The notes under the pieces are model-generated. The model saw nothing but the letters and a program-made list of their open reading frames with translations. It had not been told where the DNA came from and made no database searches. A program made the translations under genes and the position numbers. A stretch of DNA of 64,000 bases. Source: Xylocopa sonorina. Lineage: Eukaryota; Arthropoda; Insecta; Hymenoptera; Apidae. This document shows, piece by piece, positions 1 through 10,985 of the stretch (position 1 is its first letter; each line of letters opens with the position of its first letter). The DNA lies in NCBI RefSeq assembly GCF_050948175.1, contig NC_135207.1, positions 2,197,501 to 2,261,500 of the forward strand. The letters are read 5' to 3'.

Positions 1-380
1 AATTACAGGTAACCTTCCAATTACAGGAAACGTCGTTGCGATGTTCAGTTGTTCCAACGCAACTCCAGATTTGGGTAATCAGTTTTTTTAATCCAAATAT
101 GTAAAAAGTTTAAATGTTACATCTAATTACAAGTAACCCTCCTATAGAAGCTGGACGATCCATCCATTTGTGAGTCAACCGTGAAAATAACAGTCTTTCT
201 GACACCATTTAACTATTGCAACAAATGTGAAACGTCGTTGCAATGCGGTTAATAATTTAACATTAAAAAAATTACAAGAAGCCCTAAGCTTAGCTGAAAA
301 TCTCGAGTCATTTTTCTTGAATACAGGTATCCTTCCACTGAAAGAAGTCGAAAATTCAAAATTCAAAATTCAAAAGAAGT
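1..380. repeat. degenerate short repeats in AT-rich DNA
   Basis: Variants of AATTACAGGTAACCTTCC recur near 1, 124 and 320, and GAAACGTCGTTGC recurs near 28 and 228. Copies are diverged and irregularly spaced. An open frame of 71 codons at 227-442 overlaps these repeats and has no recognisable domain. The stretch from 380 to 553 shows nothing else. Confidence 0.35.
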
Positions 381-553
381 CGAGAAATTTACAATTACCT
401 GGTAAGAACCAGAAAGCAGAATACAATTACAGATTTTTTTAAGAGGGGAGAAGATATAAAAATTTTAAATAAAGAAAAAAGTTCTGAAAGTGAGGGCGAT
501 ATCCTCCCACAATAATATTTTTTGTTTCTTTTTTGCTTTGTGTTGTACGTACT

Positions 554-600
554 GTAGGATAATGAAATTATCTCGATTTAAAAGTTAATCAATAAAAAAT
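554..600 (+). repeat. dispersed copy of the 48-kb repeat family
   Basis: The words GTAGGATAATGAAATTATCT and TTAATCAATAA match the segments near 48,080-48,120 and 48,340-48,380 inside the array at 47.9-49.2 kb. A short piece of that repeat therefore lies 47 kb away. From 600 to 745 only AT-rich sequence with an A-run is seen. Confidence 0.6.
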
Positions 601-749
601 AATCTACCTAATGATTTTCAATAATACAAGTAGTACTAAAAACGAAGTTATTGGACTAACAAACAAACGTATAAAAATTAACGTTACTCTATTCTACCTC
701 TTAAAAAAAAAAAAGAAAAATACTGTACTAGTTAAGAGAAACTAAAAGA

Positions 750-2150
750 AACCCTCGAGGAATATATTTTCTACGTTATCTTGGCTTCAACGCGGTTGAA
801 AAAGAAAGGTAAATGGAAAGAAACGCGAGACACGCGACAACGTAAAATGCAATTTCTGTTTACGCACGACTGTAATTAAACTAAATTAAAAAAAAACTCG
901 CGAGGAATATATTTTCCACGTTATCTTGGCTTCGACGCGGTTGAAAAAGAAAGGAAATGAAAAGAAACGCGAGACACGCGTGTACTCGAAAAGGAAATGG
1001 AAAGAGACGGGACACGCGTGTACTCGAAAAAGAAATGGAAAGAGACGGGACTCGCGACAACGTTGCATGCCATTTCTGTTTACGCACGACTGTAGTTAAA
1101 CGAAATTAAAAAGAAAAACCCTCGAGAATGATATTTTCCACGTTATCTTGGTTTCGACGCGGTTGAAAAAGAAAGGTAAATGAAAAGAAACGCGAGACAC
1201 GCGACAACGTAAAATGCAATTTCTGTTTACGCACGACTGTAATTAAACTAAATTAAAAAAAAAACCCTCGAGGAATATATTTTGTACGTTATCTTAGCTT
1301 CGACGCGGTTGAAAAAGAAAGGACACAACTGTATTAAACGAAATGAAAAAAAACCCTCGAGAATTATATTTTCCACGTTATCTTAACTTCGACGCAGTTG
1401 AAAAAGAAAGGACACAACTGTATTAAACGAAATGAAAAAAAGCCCTTGAGAATGATATTTTCCACGTTATCTTAGCTTCGACGCGGTTGAAAAAGAAAGG
1501 AAATGAAAAGAAACGCGAGACTACACGCGTGTACTCGGAAAGAAAATCGAAAGAAACGCAGAACGCGTGACAACGTTGCATGCCATTTCTGTTTACGCAC
1601 GACTGTAATTAAACTAAATTAAAAAAAAAAAACCTTCGAGGAATATATTTTCTACGTTATCTTAGCTTCGACGCGGTTGAAAAAGAAAGGAAATGAAAAG
1701 AAACGCGGAACGCGCGACAACGTTGCAAGCCATTTCCGTTTACGCATGACTGTAGTTAAACGAAATTTTAAAAAACCCGCGAGGAATATATTTTCCACGT
1801 TATCTTGGCTTCGACGCGGTTGAAAAAGAAAGGTAAATGAAAAGAAACGCGAGACACGCGACAACGTAAAATGCAATTTCTGTTTACGCACGACTGTAAT
1901 TAAACGAAATGAAAAAAAACCCTTGAGAATTATATTTTTTACGTTATCTTAGCTTCGACGCGGTTGAAAAAGAAAGGAAATGAAAAAAAATGCGAGACAC
2001 GCGACAACGTAAAATGCAATTTCTGTTTACGCACGACTGTAATTAAACTAAATTAAAAAAAAACCCTCGAGGAATATATTTTGTACATTATCTTAGCTTC
2101 GACGCGGTTGAAAAAGGAAGGTAAATGAATAGAAACACGAGACACGCGTG
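750..2150 (+). repeat. tandem array, units of about 89 and 145 bp, 10 copies
   Basis: The landmark TTGAAAAAGAAAGG (with small changes) occurs near 796, 941, 1163, 1309, 1398, 1487, 1677, 1819, 1963 and 2108. Intervals are near 145 or 89 bp, with two larger ones (222 and 190). The longer form adds CGCGAGACACGCGACAACGT and a TTTCTGTTTACGCACGACTG segment. Some units carry ACGCGTGTACTCG. Reverse-strand open frames here only read through the monomer. Confidence 0.9.
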
Positions 2151-2281
2151 TACCAACAACGTTGCACCTGCAACGGTTTTGCAGTCGCACGCCCACGCAG
2201 CCACGAGTCCGTGCGCCTAAGCTGAAATCCCGACCCCGTGACCTTCTCCCGGTGACCCAGGTACCAAGTTCCCCCTGCACT

Positions 2282-2330
2282 TGACGTGCGCAGCTATATA
2301 AAGTATAGCTGCATATAGATCGCAGGACCG
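2282..2330 (+). promoter_or_regulatory. candidate TATA-box core promoter
   Basis: TATATAAAG lies at 2295-2303 inside an imperfect palindrome (2292-2310, AGCTATA on the left and TATAGCT on the right). A CRE-like TGACGTGC lies just upstream at 2282-2289. It sits in a GC-richer, non-repetitive patch (about 2155-2500) between two AT-rich arrays, as expected for a promoter or first exon. The first downstream ATG is at 2391. No initiator can be fixed with confidence, and the hairpin could be incidental. Confidence 0.35.
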
Positions 2331-2390
2331 TAACCAGGCCCCCCACGCGCCCTGCAGCCAATCGATCGCGGCCAACCTCGACCCTCGACG

Positions 2391-2573
2391 ATGAGATCCT
2401 ATCTCGTCGCCTCGCCAGTTCAACCGATTCGATTTTCCCTTATCTTCGCGTATCAAACGCGAATCCGTCGTTCGCATCGTGCAGATTTCGAAATCATTCG
2501 TGCATCTAAAAATGTAGTTCAACTTGAAAATCGTAAAACATTGTTAAACGCCTCAGTTGGTTCGCTGTTTTAA
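2391..2573 (+). CDS. short hypothetical open frame downstream of TATA motif
   Basis: This 60-codon frame starts at the first ATG about 95 bp after the TATA motif. Residues 1-40 come from the GC-richer patch and are Arg/Ser/Ile-rich, beginning MRSYLVASPVQPIRFSLIFA, with a weakly hydrophobic start. The last 20 residues are read from the next tandem repeat, so the frame cannot be native over its full length. If a gene starts here, the real first exon would end before about 2505. No family is recognised and a chance frame is the more likely explanation. Confidence 0.15.
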   Translation: MRSYLVASPVQPIRFSLIFAYQTRIRRSHRADFEIIRASKNVVQLENRKTLLNASVGSLF

Positions 2574-4700
2574 AAATAAATAAAAAAAACATCACTCGTT
2601 AACGTTGCTAAATGGTTCAGTAGACTTGCTATTTTAGAAACAAATATAAAAAAATGGACAAAATAGCTGAGGCTGTTCTTGAAAAGTGAGAGAAATTTTT
2701 GCTCGAGTGGTACTACAGTTTTTTTATTGTACTTATGGAGATATGAATTTATGTAAATATCTATAGTTGGATGTATCTTAATTCCAAGAAATTTTGTTCT
2801 ACGATACCTTTCTGTTTTATTATATTTAATATGGTTTTTACTTAGTCCTTTATTTTATTGTTCCTATATTGTAGAATTAAGTTATATAGGGTAATGTTAA
2901 GAATTTTATCTAAAAAATGTAGTTGAAGTTGAAAATCGTAAAACATTGTTAAACGTCTCAGGTGGTTCGCTGTTTTAGAAATAAATATAAAAAACATCAC
3001 TCGTTAACGTTGCTAAATGGTTCAGTAGATTTGCTATTTTAAAAATAAATATGAAAAAAATATGAGGAAAATGTTGGGTCTTGTTCTTGAAAAGTAAGAG
3101 AAATTTTTGGTTGAATGGTACTACAATTTTTAACATTTATCTTTATCTAAAAAATGTAGTTCAAGTTGAAAATCGTAAAACATTGTTAAACGTCTCAGTT
3201 GGTTCGCTATTTTAAAAATAAGTATAACAAACATCATTCGTTAATATTGCTAAATGGTTCAGTAGATTTGCTATTTTAAAAATAAATATAATAAAAATAT
3301 GAGGAAAATGTTTGGTCTTGTTCTTGAAAAGTAAGAGAAATTTTTGTTTGAGTGCTACTACAATTTTTTTCATTGCTTTTATGGAGATATAAGATTATAT
3401 AAATATCTATAGTTGGATAATAAATGATATTTAAGCCTTGCACCTTAATGCCAAGAAATTTTGTTCTACGATACTCTCTTTTATTACATTTAATATGGTT
3501 TTTATTTAGTAGAATTAAGTTATATAGGATGATGCTAAGAATTTTATCTAAAAATGTAGTTGAAGTTGAAAATCGTAAAACATTATTAAACGTTTCAGTA
3601 GATTTGCTATTTTAAAAATAAATATAAAAAAAATATGAGGTAAAATGTTAGTTCCTACTCTTGAAAAGTAAGAGAAATTTTTGCTCGAGTGGCACTACAA
3701 TCTTTTTATTGTACTTATGGAAATATGAATTTATGTAAATATCTATAGTTGGATAATAAATGATATTTAAGCCTTGTATCTTAATTCCAAGAAATTTTGT
3801 TCTACGATACCTTTCTCTTTCATTATATTTAATATGGTTTTTATTTAGACCTTTATTTTATTGTTTGTGTATTGTAGAATTAAGTTATAGGGTAATGCTA
3901 AGAATTTTATCTAAAAAATGTAGTTGAAGTTGAAAATCGTAAAACATTGTTAAACATTTCAGTAGATTTGCTATTTTAAAAATAAATATAAAAAAATATG
4001 AGGAAAATGTTGGGTCTGGCTCTTGAAAAGTAAATTTTTGCTCGAATGGTACTACAATTTTTTCCATTGTATTAATGAAAATATGTAAATATCTGTAGTT
4101 GGATAATAAATAGTACTTAGTATTTATATTAGTATTTATAAAGATATAGGTTTATGTAAATATCTATAGTTGGATAATAAATGATATTTAAGCCTTGTAC
4201 CTTAATTCCAAGAAATTTTGTTCTACGACACCTTTCTCTTTCATTATATTTAATATGGTTTTTATTTAGTATTTTATTTTATTGTTCGTGTATTGTAGAA
4301 TTAAGTTATATAGGATGATGCTAAGAATTTTACCTAAAAAATGTAACTGAAGTTGAAAATCATAAAACATTGTTAAACGTTTCAGTAGATTTGCTATTTT
4401 AAAAATAAATATAAAAAAATGGACAAAATATCTGAGGTTGTTGTTGAAAAGTAAGAGGAATTTTTGGTCGAGTGGTATTACAATTTTTTTCATTGTATTT
4501 ATGGAGATATAAGTTTATATAAATATCTATAGTTGCATAATAGATAGTACTTATTCCTTGTACCTTAATTCCAAGAAATTTTGTTCTACGATGCTTCCTT
4601 CTTTTATTGCATTTAATATGGCTTTTGTTTAGTCCTTTATTTTATTGTTCGTGTATTGTAGAATTAAGTTATATAGAATGATGCAAAGAATTTTATCTAC
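2505..4700 (+). repeat. tandem array, irregular units of 230-430 bp, 6 copies
   Basis: The landmark TTGAAAATCGTAAAACATT (or close variants) recurs near 2525, 2930, 3160, 3560, 3922 and 4350. Each is followed by a CAGTAGATTTGCTATTTTAAAA-type segment and, in long units, by TTCCAAGAAATTTTGTTCTACGA. Unit length varies by loss or gain of these modules. The last unit is interrupted at 4710 by the Tc1 element. Confidence 0.85.
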
Positions 4701-4711
4701 ATTTGTACATA

Positions 4712-4932
4712 CAGTGCTGGACAAAAGTATTGGCACAGCATGATTGTTATGATAAAAATGCTTATAACTATGAAACAAATTGTTAAAAAGGAAAAATTTG
4801 TTTACACGTTTATTTATTTATTATTCTAGATTATTATTTAACAGAAACAGTAATATAAATAAAGTGATATGCGAAATAATAACAAAAACATATTTATTGA
4901 GCGTTTTAAGCATGGACAAAAGTATTGGCACA
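4712..4932 (+). repeat. left terminal inverted repeat with two internal direct repeats
   Basis: The arm pairs with 6140-6360. It contains the 20-bp word TGGACAAAAGTATTGGCACA twice, at 4718-4737 and 4913-4932, at its outer and inner edges. This is the IR/DR arrangement known from Sleeping Beauty-like Tc1 elements, in which the direct repeats are transposase binding sites. The binding role here is by analogy. Confidence 0.93.
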
Positions 4933-4961
4933 AATGATTGAAAGTACTTAGAAATTAAAAA

Positions 4962-5990
4962 TTAATATTTGGTTGGCCCTCCATTCCTCATGATAACTTC
5001 CTTCAATCGTTTTGGCATTGAAGTTACCAATTTTTTTGTAAAATCCGGCTCTATATTGTTCCATTCTTGTAAAATAATAGCTTTTAATTGGTTTTTGTTT
5101 GTTATATTATATTTTCTAATTTTTTTTTCTAATTCATTCCAAACATGTTCGATGGGATTCATGTCTGGACTCTGGGGTGGGGTATTTAATGTATGTGCGG
5201 TATTGTAAACGATCCATTGTCGTACAATATAGGCAGTATGTTTTGGATCATGGTCTTGTTGAAAATAAAAATCACGCGGGAGATTTAATTTATTAGCACT
5301 TTTAAATAAATTTTCCTTTAATATATTTAAATATACATATTTGTCCATAATCTCATCTATGAATACTAATTCGCCAACCCCAGACGCTGCAATGGAACCC
5401 CATACCATGACTCCACCTCCTCCATGTTTCACAGTGGCTTGTAAATGTTGTGGATCCATTTCCGTATTTGGCTTTCTCCAAACTAATACTCTGCCATCTG
5501 ATTTAAATATATTAAATTTAGTTTCATCTGAAAATAATACGTTATTCCAGAATGTGGGATCCTTTTTTATAAATTCTTTTGCAAATTCTTTTCTCATCTT
5601 CCGATTCTTCTTGGATATGTATGGTTTCCTTCTTGCGACACACGCAGAATATCCCGCATCTTTTAACACTCTCCGTATAGTTTTCGAACTTACTTCTTTT
5701 TTATTTTCTTCATTTAACTTTGCTCTAAGTTGTGATGAGTTTAATTTACAATTTATTTTCACTTCCTTTACAATTTTCCGTTTTTCTCTAACTGTTAACT
5801 TTGAGGGACGTCCACTTCGATTCCTACTTTTGAAATCTGATTGATTCTCAAATCGTTTTACGACACTTCTAATAGTGAATCGACTTCTATTAACACTTTT
5901 TGCTATTTCACTATAAGATTTTCGCATTTTGTGCAAATTTAATATTATTTTTCTCTCTTCACTTGTAGTTTCTTTCCCTCTTCTTGACAT
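4962..5990 (-). CDS. Tc1-type DD34E transposase, intact
   Basis: This 342-residue protein has the usual length of a Tc1 transposase and would act in the nucleus to cut and paste the surrounding element. Residues about 7-55 form a first helix-turn-helix (SYSEIAKSVNRSRFTI). GRPSK at 60-64 is the AT-hook-like linker of the family. Residues about 65-115 form the second helix-turn-helix, and a basic stretch (120-135) could be a nuclear signal. The catalytic residues are all visible: D155 in VLFSDETKF, D246 in QQDHDPKHT and E281 in PDMNPIEHVW, with 34 residues between the last two. A glycine-rich loop (KHGGGGVMVWG) is at 188-198. The ATG lies between the inverted repeats, and no stop or frameshift is present. 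It is probably functional, although activity cannot be read from sequence. Confidence 0.97.
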   Translation of the reverse strand: MSRRGKETTSEERKIILNLHKMRKSYSEIAKSVNRSRFTIRSVVKRFENQSDFKSRNRSGRPSKLTVREKRKIVKEVKINCKLNSSQLRAKLNEENKKEVSSKTIRRVLKDAGYSACVARRKPYISKKNRKMRKEFAKEFIKKDPTFWNNVLFSDETKFNIFKSDGRVLVWRKPNTEMDPQHLQATVKHGGGGVMVWGSIAASGVGELVFIDEIMDKYVYLNILKENLFKSANKLNLPRDFYFQQDHDPKHTAYIVRQWIVYNTAHTLNTPPQSPDMNPIEHVWNELEKKIRKYNITNKNQLKAIILQEWNNIEPDFTKKLVTSMPKRLKEVIMRNGGPTKY

Positions 5991-6139
5991 TGTTGCTTGT
6001 TATATTTCCTATGTTGCTAATCGACTGAACTTAAGGATGACTGTTAGAAAAAATGACTATCAGGGAATCCCCTACCTATACCATCAAGTGACAATCGGAT
6101 TTTTTTCGGAGAGATACAACTACACTAAATTTTGTATAA

Positions 6140-6360
6140 TGTGCCAATACTTTTGTCCATGCTTAAAACGCTCAATAAATATGTTTTTGTTATTATTTCG
6201 CATATCACTTTATTTATATTACTGTTTCTGTTAAATAATAATCTAGAATAATAAATAAATAAACGTGTAAACAAATTTTTCCTTTTTAACAATTTGTTTC
6301 ATAGTTATAAGCATTTTTATCATAACAATCATGCTGTGCCAATACTTTTGTCCAGCACTG
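6140..6360 (-). repeat. right terminal inverted repeat with two internal direct repeats
   Basis: Exact reverse complement of the left arm. The 20-bp direct repeat is at 6140-6159 (inner) and 6335-6354 (outer), so all four copies in the element are identical. Confidence 0.93.
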
Positions 6361-6362
6361 TA

Positions 6363-7049
6363 TATGATTAACCAATGTTCAAATAATCTTCATCATTTAT
6401 ATCTGTCCAAAAAAAAAAATATATATATAAGAAAAATAAATATATAAGATACGAAAAAAAAATATCTATATAAGAAATACGAGTTCATAAATTAAAACAA
6501 CTGTTACATTTTCACGGACACTCGCAGTCGTTACAAAAACTGCAAATATCGAATTGCTCTATTCTTTAATAAGCAAAACAAAAAACGTTCGAAGAACATT
6601 CGAAAGAGATCAGAAACAATTGGCTTCCTAACCTGAAGTAAATTCATCGCTCGGTTGCAACTGGTATCCAACGAAGAAATCAAGTTCTCGCGCGTGCGTC
6701 GGTGAATAAGAGTATGTCGAGCTTGAATTGGCCTTGTACGCGAATACCATGGCGAAGGTCAGGGGTTCACGATTTCAAGCAGGTGAGCTAGGCGCACAGT
6801 TAAAGCGGCTCGTGTACGTGCGCCTCTCGTTGTCACAGGTGCAACCGGGTGTGTCGTTTTCGCACGCTTCCATTTACTCGCTCCAAGCGACTATTCGCGA
6901 TAAAGAAATATATTTACAGCGCGTTATGCACGCCCTGGTAACGAATGAAAACGACGCCACGACGAGCTGAACGCTCTTATTAAAGCGGATGCAACGTATC
7001 CCCAAAAATGATACAACAACTGTTTCCTTTTCCTTCGACTCCTCGCGTT
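6363..7049. other. non-repetitive stretch, AT-rich then CpG-richer
   Basis: From 6363 to about 6600 the DNA is AT-rich with an (AT)n/A-run near 6410-6430. From 6650 to 7000 it is richer in CpG and non-repetitive. Its only notable signal is a well-placed start codon and splice donor, listed separately. No protein family is recognisable. Confidence 0.5.
6749..6782 (+). other. candidate first coding exon (ATG to splice donor)
   Basis: ACCATGG, a strong start context, is at 6746-6752. It is followed by 11 open codons (MAKVRGSRFQA) to CAG|GTGAGC, a near-consensus splice donor with GT at 6783. The patch is CpG-rich and unique. This is a pattern match only, since nothing downstream confirms a gene. 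Confidence 0.15.
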
Positions 7050-7180
7050 ATTGCAAACTTATGCAAATATCCGAATAATTATGAAATTGCTCGTATATCT
7101 TGAAAAGTGGTTATTAGATATCGCGAGTTAATTGTTGCGCAAGCGTACAATAACAGTTAGACAGTTAAGGACACGTTTAA
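7050..7180 (+). repeat. left copy of a 130-bp direct duplication ending in TTAA
   Basis: This segment (starting ATTGCAAACTT, ending GGACACGTTTAA) is repeated at 8872-9000 with a few substitutions and indels. The palindrome-rich block 7177-8766 lies between the copies and begins exactly at the TTAA that ends this one. Confidence 0.85.
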
Positions 7181-8766
7181 CCAGTTAAGTCTTTCGACGT
7201 GTATACTCGTCGAATCAAATCTCTACTGCGGTGCGTTTCACGTGTATACTCGTGTAAAATAAAAAATTAGCATTTACAACAAAAACTCGAAATCTCAATA
7301 AAATGTAATAAGAATATTATTTGGTGATATTTTCTCTATATACATAGCTCAAAATTTTGTAAACTATTTTCTTCATTTTCTTGTTTATGTATTTTATTAT
7401 TTCTTGACAATTCTCAAGTTTTTAGAAAGACTAACGTATTCAGAAACGAATTGTTAGTTTTTTTGACGAATAAAAATATAATTCTTCCTCGTTTTGCGTA
7501 AAATGTATAATAGTACCATTTACCCTGCGTTCGACGTGTATACACGTCGTGTAAAATAAAAAATTAGCATTCACAACAAAAACTCGAAATCTCAATAAAA
7601 TGTAATAAGAATATTATTTGGTGGTATGTTCTCTTTATATACATAGCTTGAAATTTTGTTAATTATTTTCTTATTTTTCTTGTTTATCTAGTTAACTGTG
7701 GAATTTAGTCTGAAAAGATCAGCACAGGCTGTGGAATGAAAACCATGCAACGACGTGTATACACGTCGAACGCAGGATAAATGGGATTACATTTTTATTC
7801 GTCACAGACTAACAATTCGTTTCTGAATACGTTATTCTTACTAAAAGCTTGAGAATTGTCAAAAAATACTAAAATACATAAACAAGAAAAATCGTAGATA
7901 GCAAGAATAACCAGTTAAGTCCGTTCGACGTGTATACTCGTCGAACCAAATCTCTAAAATTACCATTCACTACAAAAACTCGAAATCTCAATAAAATGTG
8001 ATAAGAATATTATTTGGTGATATGTTCTCTTTATATATATAGCTTGAAATTTTGTGAACTATTTTCTTATTTTTCTTGTTTATCCAGTTAACTGTGGAAT
8101 TTAGTTTCAAAAGATCAGCACAGGGTGCGGAATTAAAAACAGGCAACGACGTGTATACACGTCGAACGCAGGATAAATGGGATTACATTTTTATTCGTCA
8201 CAAAGACTAACAATTCGTTTCTGAATACGTTATTCTTACTAAAAGCTTGAAAATTGTCAAAAAATACTAAAAAACGTAAACAAGAAAAATTGAAGATAGC
8301 AAGAATAAACAAGAAAAATAAGAAAATAGGTTACAAAATTTCACGCTATGTATATAAAGGGGACATACCACCAAATAATGTTATTATTATATTTTATTCA
8401 GATTTCGAGTTTCTGTAGTGAATGGTAATTTTTTATTTTACACGACGTGTATACACGTCGAACACAGGGCAAATGGTACTATTATACATTTTACGAAAAA
8501 CGAGGATGGATTACATTTTTATTCGTCACAAAGACTAACAATTCGTTTCTGAATACGTTATTCTTATTAAAAGCTTGAGAATTGTCAAAAAATACTAAAA
8601 TACATAAACAAGAAAAATGGAAGATAGCAAGAATAAAGAAGAAAAATAGGTTACAAAATTTCAAACTATGTATATTCTTATTACATTTTATTGAGATTTC
8701 GAGTTTTTATAGTGAATGGTAATTTTTTATTTTAGTATACACGTCGAACGCACTTAACTGGTTATT
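7177..8766. mobile_element. TTAA-associated palindrome-rich composite element
   Basis: The left edge reads TTAA|CCAGTTAAG and the right edge reads CTTAACTGG|TTAT, so the ends are inverted copies with one TTAA mutated. Inside are segments in both orientations carrying CGACGTGTATACACGTCG, a perfect 18-bp palindrome (7532, 7751, 8147, 8443), or the hybrid CGACGTGTATACTCGTCG (7195, 7926). Shared modules include AAAACTCGAAATCTCAATAA, ATTATTTGGTG and AACGAATTGTTAGT. No coding capacity is visible. The same family forms the element at 21,884-23,048. TTAA ends suggest a non-autonomous piggyBac-like element, which is inference. Confidence 0.65.
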
Positions 8767-8871
8767 CTTGCTAATTCTCAAGCTTTTAGCAAGAATAACG
8801 TATTCAGAAACGAATTGTTAGTCTTTATGACAAATAAAAACGTAATTCTTCCTCGTTTTGTATACATGCAT

Positions 8872-9000
8872 ATTGCAAACTTGTGCAAATATCCAAATAA
8901 TTATGAAATTGCTCGTTTATCTTGAAAAGTGGTTATTAGTTATCGCGAGTTAATAGTTGCGCAAGCGTATAATAAAGTAGACAGTTAAGGACACGTTTAA
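8872..9000 (+). repeat. right copy of the 130-bp direct duplication
   Basis: Matches 7050-7180. Here the final TTAA (8997-9000) continues into TGATTGGATTACTG, whereas in the left copy it continues into the element. It therefore looks like an unoccupied version of the same target. Confidence 0.8.
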
Positions 9001-9135
9001 TGATTGGATTACTGTAGTTGGCTACTGGCGTATAATGTAACATTAATTTTCCATTTCAAAGCAATTACTAGATAGAGACTTCGAATATAATTACGATACA
9101 ATTTGCTGGATGCAGCGAAGGATGAAATTAGCGAT

Positions 9136-9318
9136 CTAATGTTTACTGTAGAGTAGATCATATTTTTCCCTGTCGAACGCTGTCGGAACTGTCGGAACTG
9201 AAGCGTCCAAGTATTCCACGAAATCTGCAGAGACAGGAATATTCGATGGACGCGTTGAAATTTCGTGCAAATCCTTTCTATCGACAGGAGACTCGCGAAA
9301 ATAACTAATTTGGCTCAT
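9136..9318 (-). CDS. hypothetical 60-residue open frame
   Basis: This ATG-to-stop frame lies in otherwise unremarkable, non-repetitive DNA (9,001-9,535). The product is mixed and soluble-looking, starting MSQISYFRESPVDRKDLHEI, with no low-complexity bias or repeat content, which is why it is listed. There is no recognised domain, no membrane segment and no clear splice signals at its ends. It may be a fragment of an exon or a chance frame. The rest of 9,001-9,535 shows nothing. Confidence 0.2.
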   Translation of the reverse strand: MSQISYFRESPVDRKDLHEISTRPSNIPVSADFVEYLDASVPTVPTAFDREKYDLLYSKH

Positions 9319-9539
9319 GAAACATTTATCTACACTTACTGCAGAAATATTAAGACAATTTCAGGTATCATCGATAAAAATCGCTGAGAAATATGGAATT
9401 TGACTTAAATTTTTGTAAATACACCGAAATTTGACTAAGAATTGTATCGTCAATATTTAAAAAAATATAGAAACAAATACCCTAGGAACATTTAACATCG
9501 AGTTTAAAAATAATTTGTACATTTAGAGAACTTAAAATT

Positions 9540-10985
9540 TAGCTAAAATGGTTCACATCGAACTTCCAATTTAACTAAGATGGTTCACATCGAACTTGCA
9601 CGAAAAATAAAGCTAAAACTTCTTTTGCACCTCCATAAATATTCTCAGAACATGGTATATAAAACAGTTTGCAAACCATTAACCTTAAAAATAATTTGTA
9701 CATTTAGAGAAGATAAAATTTAGCTAATATGGTTCACATCGAATTTGCAAATTTAACTAAGATGGTTCACATCGAATTTGCAAATTTAGCTAAGATGGTC
9801 CATATCGAACTTGCACGAAAAATAAAGCTAAAACTTCTTTTGCACCTCCATAAATATTCTCAGAACACGGTATATAAAACAGTTCGCAAACCATCAACCT
9901 TAAATATAATTTGTACATTTAGAGAAAATAAAATTTAGCTAAGATGGTTCACATGGAACTTGCACGAAAAATAAAGCTAAAACTTCTTTTGCACCTCCAT
10001 AAATATTCTCAGAACACGGTATATGAAACAGTTTGCGAACCATCAACCTTAAATATAATTTGTACATTTAGAGAAAATAAAATTTAGCTAAGATGGTTCA
10101 CATGGAACTTGCACGAAAAATAAAGCTAAAACTTCTTTTGCACCTCCATAAATATTCTCAGAACACGGTATATGAAACAGTTTGCGAACCATCAACCTTA
10201 AAAATAATTTGTACATTTAGAGAAGATAAAATTCAGCTAAGATGGTTCGCATCGAACTTGCACGAAAAATAAAACTAAATCTTCTTTTGCACCTCCATAA
10301 ATATTGTCAGGACACGGTATATGAAACAGTTTGCGAACCATCAACCTTAAATATAATTTGTACATTTAGAGAAGATAAAATTTAGCTAAGATGGTTCACA
10401 TGGAACTTGCAAATTTAGCTAAGATTGTTCACACTGAATTTGAAAATTTAGCTAAGATTGTTCACATCGAACTTGCACGAAAAATAAAGCTCAAACTTCC
10501 TTCCCACCACTATAAATATTTTCAGGACACGGTATATGAAACAGTTTGTGAACCATCAACCTTAAAAATAATTTGTGCATTTAAAGAAGATAAAATTCAG
10601 CTAAGGTAGTTCGCATCGAACTTGCACGAAAAATAAAGCTAAAACTTCTTTTGCACCTCCATAAATATTCTCAGAACACGGTATGCGAAACACTTTGCAA
10701 ACCATCAACCTTAAATATAATTTGTGCATTTAAAGAAGATAAAATTCAGCTAAGATGGTTCTCATCGAACTTGCACGAAAAATAAAGCTAAAACTTCTTT
10801 TGCACCTCCATAAATATTCTCAGAACACGGTATATGAAACAGTTTGCGAACCATCAACCTTAAAAATAATTTGTACATTTAGAGAATATAAAATGTAGTT
10901 AAGATGGTTCACATGGAACTTAGAAAAAACTTTACTTAAAACCTCTTTCGCTTCGCACCGCCATAAATATTTTGAGGACACGGTA
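9540..10985 (+). repeat. 148-bp tandem array with 34-bp sub-duplications, about 9 copies
   Basis: The landmark CACGAAAAATAAAGCTAAAA (with variants) occurs near 9599, 9815, 9964, 10113, 10260, 10476, 10624 and 10773, and a diverged unit ends the array. Spacing is 147-149 bp except two of 216 bp, which equal one monomer plus two extra copies of a 34-bp piece (TTTAGCTAAGATGGTTCACA...). Short plus-strand frames that repeat MVHIEFANLAK come from this sub-repeat. Confidence 0.95.

Larger units (their letters stand above)
4712..6360 (-). mobile_element. complete Tc1-type transposon, 1,649 bp
   Basis: The element begins CAGTGCTGGACAAAAGTATT and ends with its exact reverse complement. It is flanked by TA on both sides (4710-4711 and 6361-6362), the target duplication of the Tc1/mariner superfamily. 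The two terminal inverted repeats are 221 bp each and appear identical by eye. Between them lies one uninterrupted transposase frame on the minus strand. Identical ends plus an intact frame indicate a young insertion. It interrupts the end of the preceding tandem array. Confidence 0.97.

Noticed and set aside
4969..5844. Plus-strand frames of 79 and 167 codons
   Set aside because: They are antisense to the transposase gene.
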